A DNA stretch of 64,000 bases, from contig CALMYG010000160.1 in NCBI GenBank assembly GCA_937873455.1, forward strand, positions 62,001-126,000, given 5' to 3'. This DNA comes from an uncultured Verrucomicrobiota bacterium (lineage in GTDB: Bacteria; Verrucomicrobiota; Kiritimatiellia; CAIVKH01). The number at the start of each line of letters is the position of its first letter. The first letter of the stretch is position 1. The translations under genes were made by a program, and so were the position numbers. Positions 52,447 through 61,026 of this stretch are shown piece after piece. Below the pieces are notes generated by a model that was not told the DNA's origin, made no database searches, and was given only the letters and a program-made list of their open reading frames with translations.

Positions 52447-53064
52447 GTGAGGCGTAAAAAATTTGCAATTTTTGGCGGAAGTTTTAATCCCATCCACCTC
52501 GGGCATTTGATTATGGCGCAGGACGCAGCAGGCGCCTACGGATTGGATCGAATCTATTTCGTGCCAGCCGCTTGCCCGCCCCATAAACCATCCGGCTCGC
52601 TGATTACCCCCCAGCACCGGTTGGAAATGGTTGGCCTGGCGTTGGCGGGTCGGACGGATTGGCTGGTTTCCGACGTGGAAATCCGTCGGGGCGGGATTTC
52701 CTATTCCATTGATACCGTGCGTTATTTTTCGGATTTACACCCTGATGCCGAGTGGTATTTCATCATCGGTGGCGATACGTTGCCGGAACTTCATACGTGG
52801 AAGGAAATCAATTCCCTGTTGCGCGAATGCCGCTTTATTACCGTGGTTCGTCCAGGGTTTGAGTCGGAAGGCTTGAGCGCGCAGGCGCTTCGTTTACCAG
52901 CCGAGCTGGTGAATGATGTGATGTCCCGCCTGGTAGTCGGGCACGCCATTGGCATATCATCAACGGATATTCGTATGAGGATTGCGAATCGGGAGCCTAT
53001 CCGTTATCTTGTTGCCGAATCCGTGGAGGCCTACATCCACGAGCACAGCATTTACCCATTATGA
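52447..53064 (+). CDS. nadD: Nicotinate-nucleotide adenylyltransferase
   Basis: Adenylates nicotinic acid mononucleotide in NAD synthesis. The 205-residue protein has the nucleotidyltransferase motif GGSFNPIHLGHL, the NadD text VPAACPPHK and the C-terminal ISSTDIRMRI. GTG 52447 is the start, about eight bases after AAGGA; an earlier in-frame ATG at 52402 gives an unlike N-terminus. The stop overlaps rsfS by ATGA, an order seen in many bacteria. Confidence 0.95.
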   Translation: MRRKKFAIFGGSFNPIHLGHLIMAQDAAGAYGLDRIYFVPAACPPHKPSGSLITPQHRLEMVGLALAGRTDWLVSDVEIRRGGISYSIDTVRYFSDLHPDAEWYFIIGGDTLPELHTWKEINSLLRECRFITVVRPGFESEGLSAQALRLPAELVNDVMSRLVVGHAIGISSTDIRMRIANREPIRYLVAESVEAYIHEHSIYPL

Positions 53065-53411
53065 GCAAAAAGAAAAATAAAACCTTACTCGCGATCCAAG
53101 AAGCCAAGGCAATTTTGGATGATAAAAAAGCCGAAAATATTGTCGTGCTCGACGTACGAAACCTTTCCACGGTTACCGATTACTACCTGGTATGCACCGG
53201 CAACAATTCTCGACACCTCAAAGCGCTGGCCGATGCTTGTGTCGATGCCTTGATCCCGCAGGATCTAAAACCCTATCGGCAATCCGGCACGCCCGAAAGC
53301 GCATGGTTGGTTTTGGACTATCTGGATTTTGTCGTACACGTCTTTGACCAGCGTGCGCGGGAACACTATGCGTTGGAAACCTTATGGAAAGACGCGCCGC
53401 GCGTATCCTGA
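53061..53411 (+). CDS. rsfS: Ribosome silencing factor
   Basis: A 116-residue RsfS/Iojap protein that binds L14 on the large subunit and blocks subunit joining in stationary phase. Marks: VLDVRNLSTVTDYYLVCTGNNSRH (VxDYFVIxTG pattern) and WLVLDYLDFVVHVF with REHYALETLW. Coupled to nadD by a four-base overlap. The 147-base gap after it shows no clear terminator. Confidence 0.94.
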   Translation: MSKKKNKTLLAIQEAKAILDDKKAENIVVLDVRNLSTVTDYYLVCTGNNSRHLKALADACVDALIPQDLKPYRQSGTPESAWLVLDYLDFVVHVFDQRAREHYALETLWKDAPRVS

Positions 53412-53558
53412 TGCATGGCGCTTTTGCTCGCGTCATCGTGACGTCCCGTCCCGGCAACAACCAGTCCCTGGCGGCAACGCAGCGGGAGCGTGATCCGGGG
53501 TTGTCAGCAGGATGAGGCTGTACTAAAATTACTTTCTTAATCAGGAGGTTGTAGCGCA

Positions 53559-54353
53559 ATGAGCAAAAAAAATGCCCAAATTATTTCCGGACTTGGCGAC
53601 GGCGATGTCGCCCCCTATGTCTTTTTGCCGGGTGACCCTGGGCGGGTGCCCAAAATTTCCGCTCATTGGGATTCTTTTGAAGAGGTTATCCGGGTCCGCG
53701 AGTATGTCGTGCATGTCGGTGAAAAAGATGGGGTGCCGATGACCGCCGCCTCCACCGGTATCGGTGCGCCTTCCACCGCGATTATCATGGAGGAATTGGC
53801 CAATATCGGAGCGCATACCTTCATCCGGGTCGGCAACAGCGGGGCCATCGCCGATCATGTTCAACTTGGCGACTACGTGATCTCGACCGGTGCGGTGCGC
53901 GACGAGGGAACGTCGAAAAGTTATGTCGCCCCGGAATATCCGGCCGTCGCCCATTACGAGGTGGTTAACGCGCTGGTCGCTTCGGCCAAGGCCCGCGATG
54001 TCACCTTCCATACCGGCATCGTCGTTTCCGTCGACGGTTTCTACTCGCGAAATAAAGTCTATGGTCCCGATGGACAAAGCCTTCTGACCATGGCTCATGG
54101 CGGTTATGAGCAGTCCCGGATGAATCACTATGTCCGGGATTGGAAGCGCGCCCGGGTGCTGAATGTAGAAATGGAATCCGGAGTCGTATTCACCCTTGCC
54201 AATCTGTTTGGCTTGCGGGCCGGGACCATTTGCACGGTGTCCGATCGTACACCATGGTCATCGCCGGGCCAGGATGCCTTGTCCTTGGATCAGAATATCC
54301 ATGGCGCCATTGATGTGGCGATTGATGCAGTGATTCGATTGGCTCGCGGGTAG
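53559..54353 (+). CDS. udp: Uridine phosphorylase (nucleoside phosphorylase family)
   Basis: Splits uridine into uracil and ribose 1-phosphate in pyrimidine salvage. The 264-residue chain has phosphate-site text LPGDPGRVPKIS, substrate loop STGIGAPSTAIIMEEL, RVGNSGAI, and the nucleoside site Glu/Met/Glu in NVEMESGVVFTLANL. Strong AGGAGG precedes the ATG. A monocistronic setting with its own ribosome site; convergent with gnd. Confidence 0.92.
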   Translation: MSKKNAQIISGLGDGDVAPYVFLPGDPGRVPKISAHWDSFEEVIRVREYVVHVGEKDGVPMTAASTGIGAPSTAIIMEELANIGAHTFIRVGNSGAIADHVQLGDYVISTGAVRDEGTSKSYVAPEYPAVAHYEVVNALVASAKARDVTFHTGIVVSVDGFYSRNKVYGPDGQSLLTMAHGGYEQSRMNHYVRDWKRARVLNVEMESGVVFTLANLFGLRAGTICTVSDRTPWSSPGQDALSLDQNIHGAIDVAIDAVIRLARG

Positions 54354-54376
54354 TTTTATCCGGTCGGCCTCGCCAC

Positions 54377-55837
54377 TCAGCAACTATAGGCAGTCGAGGC
54401 CGTGGTTCCGCCACGCCCGGTCCAGTTGGTGTGGAAATACGTGCCGCGCGACCGGTCGACCCGCTCGTAGGTGTGCGCCCCGAAATAATCCCTTTGGGCC
54501 TGCAAGAGGTTGGCGGGAAGCCGAGCGGTGCGATACCCATCGTAATAGGCGAGGGCGCTGCTGATCGCCGGGGCGGGAATGCCGGTGCTCGCCGACAGCG
54601 CGACGACCTTGCGCCACGAGGTTTGGGCCTTGCGCATGGCTCGGGTGAAAAACGGGTCGAGCAACAGGTTGGTGAGTTCGGGATTCTTGTCGAATGCCTT
54701 TTTGATATTGCCAAGAAAGGCGGAGCGGATGATGCATCCTCCGCGCCACATCAGGGCAATGGCTCCGTAGTTGAGATTCCACGCATACTGGTTGGAAACC
54801 GCCCGCATGAGCTGATAACCCTGGGCGTAGGACGCGATCTTGGAGGCGTAGAGCGCTTGCATGAGGTGTTTGATCATCGTGGCACGGTTGCCTTTGAAGG
54901 GCTTGGCCGCAGGACCGGGCAGGACTTTGGAAGCGGCGTCGCGCTCGTCCTTGAGCGCGGATAAGCACCGCGCGAATACGGCCTCGCCGATGAGGGTCAG
55001 CGGCTGGCCGCTGTCCAGCGCGGCGAGTACGGTCCATTTCCCGGTGCCTTTCTGGCCGGCGGCATCGAGAATCAAGTCGACCACTTCGCGGCCCTCCTCG
55101 TCGCGGTAGCCGAGGATGTCGCGCGTAATTTCGATGAGATAGGAGTCGAGCACGCCCTCGTTCCATTCCTTGAACACGGCGGCCATTTCTTCGTTGCTCA
55201 TGCCGAGGCCCTGTTTCATCAACTGGTACACCTCGCAGATCATCTGCATGTCGCCATACTCGATGCCGTTGTGGACCATTTTGACAAAATGTCCGGCCCC
55301 GCCGCCGCCGACCCACTCGCAGCAGGGTTCGCCCTTGTCGGTTTTTGCGGCGATGGCCTGGAAGATGCTTTTTATATGCGGCCAGGCTTCCTTCGAGCCG
55401 CCGGGCATGATGCTTGGACCGAGTAGGGCGCCTTCTTCGCCCCCGCTGACCCCGGTGCCGATGTAAAGCAACCCACTGGCTTCCAGCTTTTTCACCCGCC
55501 GCTCCGAGTCGGGGTAGTGTGAATTGCCGCCATCGATGATGATGTCGCCGGGCTCGAGCAGGGGAACAAGCTGTTCAATCACCGCATCCACCGGCGATCC
55601 GGCCTTCACCATGATCATCACCCGGCGCGGGCGTTTGAGGGTGGCGACCAGTTCCGGCAAGGAGTAAGTCCCGATGATGGTTTTGCCGGCGGCCCGACCC
55701 TTGATGAATTCGTCCACCTTGGCGGTGGTCCGGTTGTAGGCAGTCACGGTGAATCCGTGGTTGGCCATATTAAGGATGAGGTTTTCGCCCATGACGGCGA
55801 GGCCGATGACGGCGATGTCGGATGGTGGATGGTTCAT
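54377..55837 (-). CDS. gnd: 6-phosphogluconate dehydrogenase, decarboxylating
   Basis: Oxidises 6-phosphogluconate to ribulose 5-phosphate, CO2 and NAD(P)H. 486 residues, normal for the long (E. coli-type) enzyme. Rossmann IAVIGLAVMGENLILNMA, substrate loop VSGGEEGALLGPSIMPGG, and the Lys in GHFVKMVHNGIEYGDMQ are all present, with the C-terminal FGAHTYERVDRSRGTYFHTNW. Start ATG 55837 has AGGAA upstream; a longer frame to 56005 lies over a repeat. It is the last gene of the hexuronate/gluconate group and would use the product of the gluconokinase at 57397. Confidence 0.95.
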   Translation of the reverse strand: MNHPPSDIAVIGLAVMGENLILNMANHGFTVTAYNRTTAKVDEFIKGRAAGKTIIGTYSLPELVATLKRPRRVMIMVKAGSPVDAVIEQLVPLLEPGDIIIDGGNSHYPDSERRVKKLEASGLLYIGTGVSGGEEGALLGPSIMPGGSKEAWPHIKSIFQAIAAKTDKGEPCCEWVGGGGAGHFVKMVHNGIEYGDMQMICEVYQLMKQGLGMSNEEMAAVFKEWNEGVLDSYLIEITRDILGYRDEEGREVVDLILDAAGQKGTGKWTVLAALDSGQPLTLIGEAVFARCLSALKDERDAASKVLPGPAAKPFKGNRATMIKHLMQALYASKIASYAQGYQLMRAVSNQYAWNLNYGAIALMWRGGCIIRSAFLGNIKKAFDKNPELTNLLLDPFFTRAMRKAQTSWRKVVALSASTGIPAPAISSALAYYDGYRTARLPANLLQAQRDYFGAHTYERVDRSRGTYFHTNWTGRGGTTASTAYSC

Positions 55838-55857
55838 GAGTGTATTCCTGGGTTGAC

Positions 55858-55965
55858 GTTCTGGCGCCCCTTCAGGGTGCGGGGATTTGAGGCGCCGGGC
55901 GATAATCCCCGGGCGTTGCCAGAGGCTGGGGTCTGGCAGGCCTTCAGCCTGCGGGAATGGTATAG
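55858..55965. repeat. REP-like GC-rich palindromic element
   Basis: Three adjacent imperfect or perfect hairpins: GCGCCCC/GGGTGCG near 55862-55882, CCCCGG...TGGGG across 55906-55931, and GCAGGC/GCCTGC at 55936-55952 with loop CTTCA. The ...CCCTTCAGGG... and ...GGGCGTTGCC... text resembles interspersed intergenic palindromes known from several phyla. Only one copy was noticed. It lies between uxaC and gnd. Confidence 0.6.
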
Positions 55966-55973
55966 ACGACCCT

Positions 55974-57404
55974 TCATGACCGAACCCCACAATAGGTTTT
56001 TGCATTCCGGTAACAAATCGCTTCGACGATCGAACCTATATGCTTGAGGTCATGGGGGACCTGGCCATGCTTCATCGCGCGGCCAAACAGATCGCACACA
56101 ATACGCCGGAAATATTCGTGGCGGCTGTAGGATAAAAAGGACCGCGAGTCGGTGATCATGCCGATGAACCGGCTGATCAGACCCATGTTGGCAAGGGCGT
56201 TCATCTGGCGTTCCATACCGTCTTTTTGATCAAGGAACCACCAGGCGCTTCCATACTGGATTTTTCCGGGAATCCCACCGCCTTGAAAATTACCAGCCAT
56301 GGCCGCGAATACTTCATTATCCGCCGGGTTGAGATTGTAGAGAATCGTTTTAGGCAGATGGTCCTCCCGATCCAACCGGTCGAGGATACAAGCAAGGCCA
56401 CGCGCTACCGGACGATCGCCTATGGTGTCGCATCCGGCATCGGACCCGAATCGTTTGGCCATCCGGGTAGTGACGTTGCGCAGCGCGCCGATATGAAACT
56501 GCTGAATCCAACCACGCGCGGCGTAACTTTTTCCCAGATGATACAACATTCCGGCCCGGAAAGTTCCGGACTGCCCGGCGGAGAGCGGTTTGCCCGATAC
56601 CAGTGTTCGGAAGCATCGACGCAGGTCCGCCCCGGTGAAGTCCTCCTCCGGTGGCGCCTCGAGGGCATGGTCGGACATCCGGCATCCAAGCGCGGCGAAG
56701 GCATCCATGCGTGTTTCGTGGGCGGAAACAAAATCATCGTATGAGCGGATCGTCAGGTTGGCTGCCGCACCCAGAGCGTCCACGTAACTACGGAACGATG
56801 CGGGATCACCGGGGTTGATTCCGCGATCCGGCCGGAAGGTGGGAATCACCTCGGCCGGGCAGTCGCCTTGGTCCTTGATGTGCCGGTGATGGAGCAGGTC
56901 ATCCGCCGGATCGTCGGTGGTGCCGACCAGTTCCACCTTCCAGCTTTTCAGAATGCCATGAGCGGAAAGGGCGGGGGTCTGAAGTTTTTTCCCCATGCGC
57001 GTCCAGATGGCGGCGGCGGATGCCGGGGTAAGCCATTGTTGGATGCCGAAAGGGCGTTTGAGTTCCAGATGCGTCCAGTGGAACAGCGGATTGAGCACCG
57101 TCTGCGGAACCGTCTCCGCCCATTTCATGAATTTATCGCGCGGCGAAGCGTCGCCGGTGATGTACCTTTCATCCACGCCGTTTGCCCGCATGGCCCGCCA
57201 TTTATAATGATCGCCCTCCAGCCAGATTTCCGTCGGGTGGGCGAAGGTCCGGTTGGTGGCCAGATCGCGCGGGGGAAGGTGGCAGTGGTAGTCGATGATC
57301 GGCAATTGCTTGGCGACATCGTGATAGAGGCGGCACGATTGCCGGGTGGTCAGGAGAAAGTCCTCGTCGAAGATGCCGGGCGCGGCGGATGCTGTTTCAG
57401 GCAT
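55974..57404 (-). CDS. uxaC: Glucuronate isomerase
   Basis: Isomerises glucuronate to fructuronate and galacturonate to tagaturonate. 476 residues, full family length. Marks: IDYHCHLPPRDLATNRTF (metal His pair), RFIGMITDSRSFLSYSRHEYFRRI (C-terminal signature) and WAETVPQTVLNPLFHWTHLEL. Its start codon overlaps the gluconokinase stop by eight bases. Followed by a REP-like element and gnd. The partner mannonate dehydratase is not in the window. Confidence 0.95.
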   Translation of the reverse strand: MPETASAAPGIFDEDFLLTTRQSCRLYHDVAKQLPIIDYHCHLPPRDLATNRTFAHPTEIWLEGDHYKWRAMRANGVDERYITGDASPRDKFMKWAETVPQTVLNPLFHWTHLELKRPFGIQQWLTPASAAAIWTRMGKKLQTPALSAHGILKSWKVELVGTTDDPADDLLHHRHIKDQGDCPAEVIPTFRPDRGINPGDPASFRSYVDALGAAANLTIRSYDDFVSAHETRMDAFAALGCRMSDHALEAPPEEDFTGADLRRCFRTLVSGKPLSAGQSGTFRAGMLYHLGKSYAARGWIQQFHIGALRNVTTRMAKRFGSDAGCDTIGDRPVARGLACILDRLDREDHLPKTILYNLNPADNEVFAAMAGNFQGGGIPGKIQYGSAWWFLDQKDGMERQMNALANMGLISRFIGMITDSRSFLSYSRHEYFRRIVCDLFGRAMKHGQVPHDLKHIGSIVEAICYRNAKTYCGVRS

Positions 57405-57900
57405 GGCGGTTGATCCTTTCCGCCGCTTCAGCGGCGATGGCGTCGATTAGTCCCTCGCAGGGCAGGATGATGGCGTCGGCCGGTTCCTCAAGGGTGATGA
57501 GCTGGCTATCGAGCATGCCCGCTTTCATGAAATGCCCGATTCGTTTATTCATATTGCGCAACAGCGCCTCACGTTCGCCCTTCAGATATACGAATCGCGC
57601 ATGGGAAAGCCCCCGGGTCAGTCGATCTCGGTACACCTGGCGGAGAGCCGAGCAGGAGAGCACCACCGACTCGCCGCGTTCCGCCGCGTCCTTCAACCGG
57701 GTGTGCAACACATCGAGCCAGGGCCAGCGATCCTCGTCGGTGAGCGGAATACCGGCGCTCATTTTGTCGATGTTCGCTTTCGGATGAAAATCATCGCCCT
57801 CGATGTAGCGCCATCCAAGCCGTGTGGCAAGCGCGCGGCCAACCGACGACTTCCCGCATCCGCTGACGCCCATGACGACAATCTGTTGGGGATGGATCAT
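57397..57900 (-). CDS. gntK: Gluconokinase, GntK/IdnK type
   Basis: Phosphorylates gluconate to 6-phosphogluconate. A 167-residue P-loop kinase with Walker A GVSGCGKSSVG, the substrate text IEGDDFHPKANIDKMSAGIPLTDEDRWPWL (here cited in part) and the Arg-rich VLSCSALRQVYRDRL. ATG 57900 is chosen over an upstream frame. Its product feeds Gnd at 54377. Between the SDR and uxaC genes on the same strand. Confidence 0.94.
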   Translation of the reverse strand: MIHPQQIVVMGVSGCGKSSVGRALATRLGWRYIEGDDFHPKANIDKMSAGIPLTDEDRWPWLDVLHTRLKDAAERGESVVLSCSALRQVYRDRLTRGLSHARFVYLKGEREALLRNMNKRIGHFMKAGMLDSQLITLEEPADAIILPCEGLIDAIAAEAAERINRHA

Positions 57901-57938
57901 AGCTTCCCGTTTTGCTGACTCGTCGCCCTGCGCCGGCG

Positions 57939-58760
57939 TTAAACGCCCGCGTAGGCGGAGCATCCCCCGTCGACCGCGATGACGGTTCCCGTGACAAACT
58001 TGGCCGCGGGAGACAGCAACCAGATCGCCGCGCCGAATAGGTCCTCCGGCGTACCAAAGCGGCGCATCGGGGTGTGGTCGATGATACGTTCGCCGCGCTC
58101 GGTGAGCGATTGGTCCTCCGGCTTGGTTAATAAAAATCTATTTTGCTCCGTGAGGAAAAAACCCGGGGCGAGGGCGTTTACGCGAATGCGAGGCGAATGC
58201 TTTTGCGCCATCTCTACCGCCAGCCACTGGGTAAAGTTATTCAGGGCGGCCTTCGCGGCGGAATATCCCACGATCCGGGTCAGCGGGCGCAGGGCGCTCA
58301 GGGAGGATATGTTTACGATCACGCCCTCGCCTTGAGCGGCGAAGATGCGTCCGGCGGCCTGGCTGGGCAGTAGGCTTCCCATGAGATTAAGATCGACCAC
58401 CGCACGCAGGGCTTCCGGAGGAAGATCAAAGAACGACCGGGTTTCATGGGTGGTGGCATCGGTTTGATTGCCGCCGGCGCCATTGATTAAAAAGTCGATG
58501 CGGCCATAGGCGGCCACGGCGGCATCCATGGCGCGCTGAACGCCGTTCGGATCGGTTACATCGGCGGCGACGGCCAGAGCGTGGCCGCCGGCGTTTCGAA
58601 TCGAATCCGCCGTGGCTTCCACCCGCGAAGCGGTGCGGCCGACGGCAATCACCCGCACACCACGGCGTGCCAATTCGCACGCTAATGCACCCATCAGCAC
58701 GCCGCCGGCGCCGGTGATCAAGCCAACCTGGTCATGGAGGGTGAACAATGGGTCCGTCAT
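57939..58760 (-). CDS. SDR oxidoreductase, likely fructuronate reductase (SDR-type UxuB)
   Basis: A 273-residue classical SDR with TGAGGVLMGALA for NAD(P), NGAGGN, catalytic Ser in NISSLSALRPL, and Tyr and Lys in YSAAKAA. The insert PLTRIVGYSAAKAALNNFTQWLA and the glucuronate isomerase context point to mannonate oxidoreductase (fructuronate to mannonate) as in the SDR-type UxuB of Bacillus. Gluconate 5-dehydrogenase is another possibility beside a gluconokinase. Start ATG 58760 preferred, with GAGG 11 bases upstream; ATG 58769 also in frame. Divergent from the LarA-like gene. Confidence 0.8.
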   Translation of the reverse strand: MTDPLFTLHDQVGLITGAGGVLMGALACELARRGVRVIAVGRTASRVEATADSIRNAGGHALAVAADVTDPNGVQRAMDAAVAAYGRIDFLINGAGGNQTDATTHETRSFFDLPPEALRAVVDLNLMGSLLPSQAAGRIFAAQGEGVIVNISSLSALRPLTRIVGYSAAKAALNNFTQWLAVEMAQKHSPRIRVNALAPGFFLTEQNRFLLTKPEDQSLTERGERIIDHTPMRRFGTPEDLFGAAIWLLSPAAKFVTGTVIAVDGGCSAYAGV

Positions 58761-58857
58761 GATTTTCATAACCTCGTGGGATGGTGAACAACAAGTAGCC
58801 AATGGTTCATCGGCAAAACGTATTGCATATCCAGCTTATTCTGGCAAGGATCGCAAC

Positions 58858-60084
58858 GTGCGAGATGTCCTTCTAACACCGTGTGCTGAAACGATGGGGA
58901 CTTGGCCCGTCGAAGGTCGCCGGATCCTGCTGGTGGTGCCCGATCGCACCCGGACCTGCCCGTTGCCCGAGGTGTTTCATGCTGCGCATGCGGCGCTGGC
59001 CCCGCGGGCGGCCTGCGTGGACGTCATGATTGCTCTGGGCACGCATGCGCCGCTGCCGGAGGCGGTCATCCTGCAGCATCTCGGCATTACGCCGGAGGAG
59101 CGGGCGGGGCCGATGCGGGAGGTGAAGTTGCTGAACCATGCCTGGGATGATCCTTGCCAGTTGACCTCGTTGGGGGTCATTCCGGCGGCGGATATCGCCG
59201 CGTTGTCGAACGATTTGTTCAGCAAGGATGTTGAGGTACGGGTCAACAAGGTGGTGCACGACTACGATCTGCTGGTGGTGCTGGGGCCGGTGTTTCCGCA
59301 TGAGGTTGCCGGTTTTAGCGGCGGCAATAAATATTTCTTTCCCGGCATCAGCGGGCCGGAAGTGCTGAATTTCTTTCACTGGCTGGGCGCGGTGATCACC
59401 AACCCGGCCATCATCGGCTATCCGTATACTCCCGTGCGGGCGGTCATCGACCGTGCGGCATCGATGATTCCGGCGGAACGCAAGGCGCTGTGCATGGTGG
59501 TGGATGGCAAGAAATTGGCCGGACTGTATGCGGGTGAGGTGGAGGATGCATGGTCGCAGGCGGCCGATCATTCCGCCCGTTTGCATATCCGCGAAGTCGA
59601 CCAACCCTTCCACACGGTGTTTGCGGTCTGTCCCCCGATGTACGACGAATTGTGGACGGCGGGCAAGTGCATGTATAAATCCGAACCGGCGGTAGCCGGC
59701 GGAGGCCGGGTGATTATTTACGCACCGCATTTGCGCGAGGTATGCCAAGCCCATGGAGAAACTATTTTCCGGATCGGGTACCACACGCGCGATTATTTCA
59801 TTAAACAATGGGACCGCTTCAAAGACGAGCCTTGGGGCGTGTTGGCTCACTCCACGCATGTGAAGGGAATTGGCTCGTATGAGCACGGCATTGAGCGCCC
59901 GCGCGTAGAGGTGATCCTGGCCTCCCGGATCAGCGAGGCCGATTGCCGCCGCTTGAATCTGGGCTACCGGGATCCCGATACGATCAACCCAAACGATTTT
60001 AGGGACAGCGGGGATGAAGGTGTCTTGTTTATTCCACGGGCTGGTGAGATTCTGTACCGGGTGAAAACCGGAAAGGAATCATAA
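58858..60084 (+). CDS. LarA-like nickel-pincer racemase/epimerase (DUF2088)
   Basis: A 408-residue LarA-family protein. The N-terminal domain has VVPDRTRTCPLPE, ALGTHAPLPE; the pincer-cofactor site is PHEVAGFSGGNKYFFPGISG, whose Lys would bind the nickel-pincer nucleotide. LarA itself racemises lactate; relatives epimerise other hydroxy acids. GTG 58858 is the start, seven bases after AAGGA. No larB, larC or larE genes for cofactor synthesis are in the window. Its place with uxaC, gntK and gnd suggests a sugar-acid substrate (inference). Confidence 0.85.
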   Translation: MRDVLLTPCAETMGTWPVEGRRILLVVPDRTRTCPLPEVFHAAHAALAPRAACVDVMIALGTHAPLPEAVILQHLGITPEERAGPMREVKLLNHAWDDPCQLTSLGVIPAADIAALSNDLFSKDVEVRVNKVVHDYDLLVVLGPVFPHEVAGFSGGNKYFFPGISGPEVLNFFHWLGAVITNPAIIGYPYTPVRAVIDRAASMIPAERKALCMVVDGKKLAGLYAGEVEDAWSQAADHSARLHIREVDQPFHTVFAVCPPMYDELWTAGKCMYKSEPAVAGGGRVIIYAPHLREVCQAHGETIFRIGYHTRDYFIKQWDRFKDEPWGVLAHSTHVKGIGSYEHGIERPRVEVILASRISEADCRRLNLGYRDPDTINPNDFRDSGDEGVLFIPRAGEILYRVKTGKES

Positions 60085-60085
60085 C

Positions 60086-60976
60086 GTGATGCATCGCGTC
60101 GGCATGGATTTGGGCGGAACCAAAATTGAGGGCGTCGTTCTTGATCCCGAAGGCAACACGCTGGTCCGAAAACGTGTGCCGACCCGGCAGGAAGAAGGGT
60201 ACGAGGCCATTCTCGACCGCATGGCGGGGTTGTACCGGGATGTTCTCGCCGAGGCTGGAAACCCCGCGCACACCTTCGGGATTGGCACCCCCGGCGCGAT
60301 TTCACCACGCACCGGCCTGCTGAAAAATTCCAACACCCTTTGCCTCAATAGCAAGCCGATCCATCGCGATCTGGAGGCGAGGGTCGGCCATGCCGTGCGG
60401 ATCGAAAACGATGCCAATTGTTTTGCTCTGGCCGAAGCCCTGCAGGGGGCGGGCCGGGCGGGACGTATGGTGTTCGGGGTGATCATGGGTACGGGTTGCG
60501 GGGGCGGGTTGGTGATCGATGGTCATGTCTGGACCGGCGCTCAGGCCATTGGCGGTGAGTGGGGGCATATGTCCATTGACCCGGCCGGCGCACCCTGTTA
60601 CTGCGGGCGACGTGGCTGTGTCGAGACATTCATCAGCGGCAGCGGTTTGCAACGTCAATGGCGGGAGCGCCATGGCCAGGCCCGGCTGCTCGCCGATATA
60701 GTCGCCGGCTACCGGGCCGGGGAGGCGGATGCGGCGGCGTTTATGGCGGAGTTTTTCGAGCATTTCGGCCGTGCGCTCGGCAATCTGATCAACATGCTTG
60801 ATCCCGACGTGGTGGTATTGGGCGGAGGCGTATCCAACATCGACGAGTTGTACACCGAAGGAGTGGCGGCGGTGGGAAGGCATATTTTCAGCGACAGCAT
60901 GAACACCCCGATCGTGCGGCATCAGCTTGGCGATTCCGCCGGCGTGATCGGTTCGGCCTTGCTCGGGGTGGACTAG
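60086..60976 (+). CDS. ROK-family sugar kinase
   Basis: A 296-residue ROK kinase (glucokinase/fructokinase type). ATP motif GMDLGGTKIEGVV, the substrate helix EWGHMSIDP, and the zinc site CYCGRRGCVE are complete. GTG 60086 lies eight bases after AAGGA, but the next codon, ATG 60089, is also possible. It follows the LarA-like gene after one base and precedes a mannose-6-phosphate isomerase. Fructose or mannose is a likely substrate in that company. Confidence 0.88.
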   Translation: MMHRVGMDLGGTKIEGVVLDPEGNTLVRKRVPTRQEEGYEAILDRMAGLYRDVLAEAGNPAHTFGIGTPGAISPRTGLLKNSNTLCLNSKPIHRDLEARVGHAVRIENDANCFALAEALQGAGRAGRMVFGVIMGTGCGGGLVIDGHVWTGAQAIGGEWGHMSIDPAGAPCYCGRRGCVETFISGSGLQRQWRERHGQARLLADIVAGYRAGEADAAAFMAEFFEHFGRALGNLINMLDPDVVVLGGGVSNIDELYTEGVAAVGRHIFSDSMNTPIVRHQLGDSAGVIGSALLGVD

Positions 60977-61026
60977 ATTGATTTGGTTATGGCCGGAATA
61001 AGGTTAATATTTGGAAAGAGAGCAAG

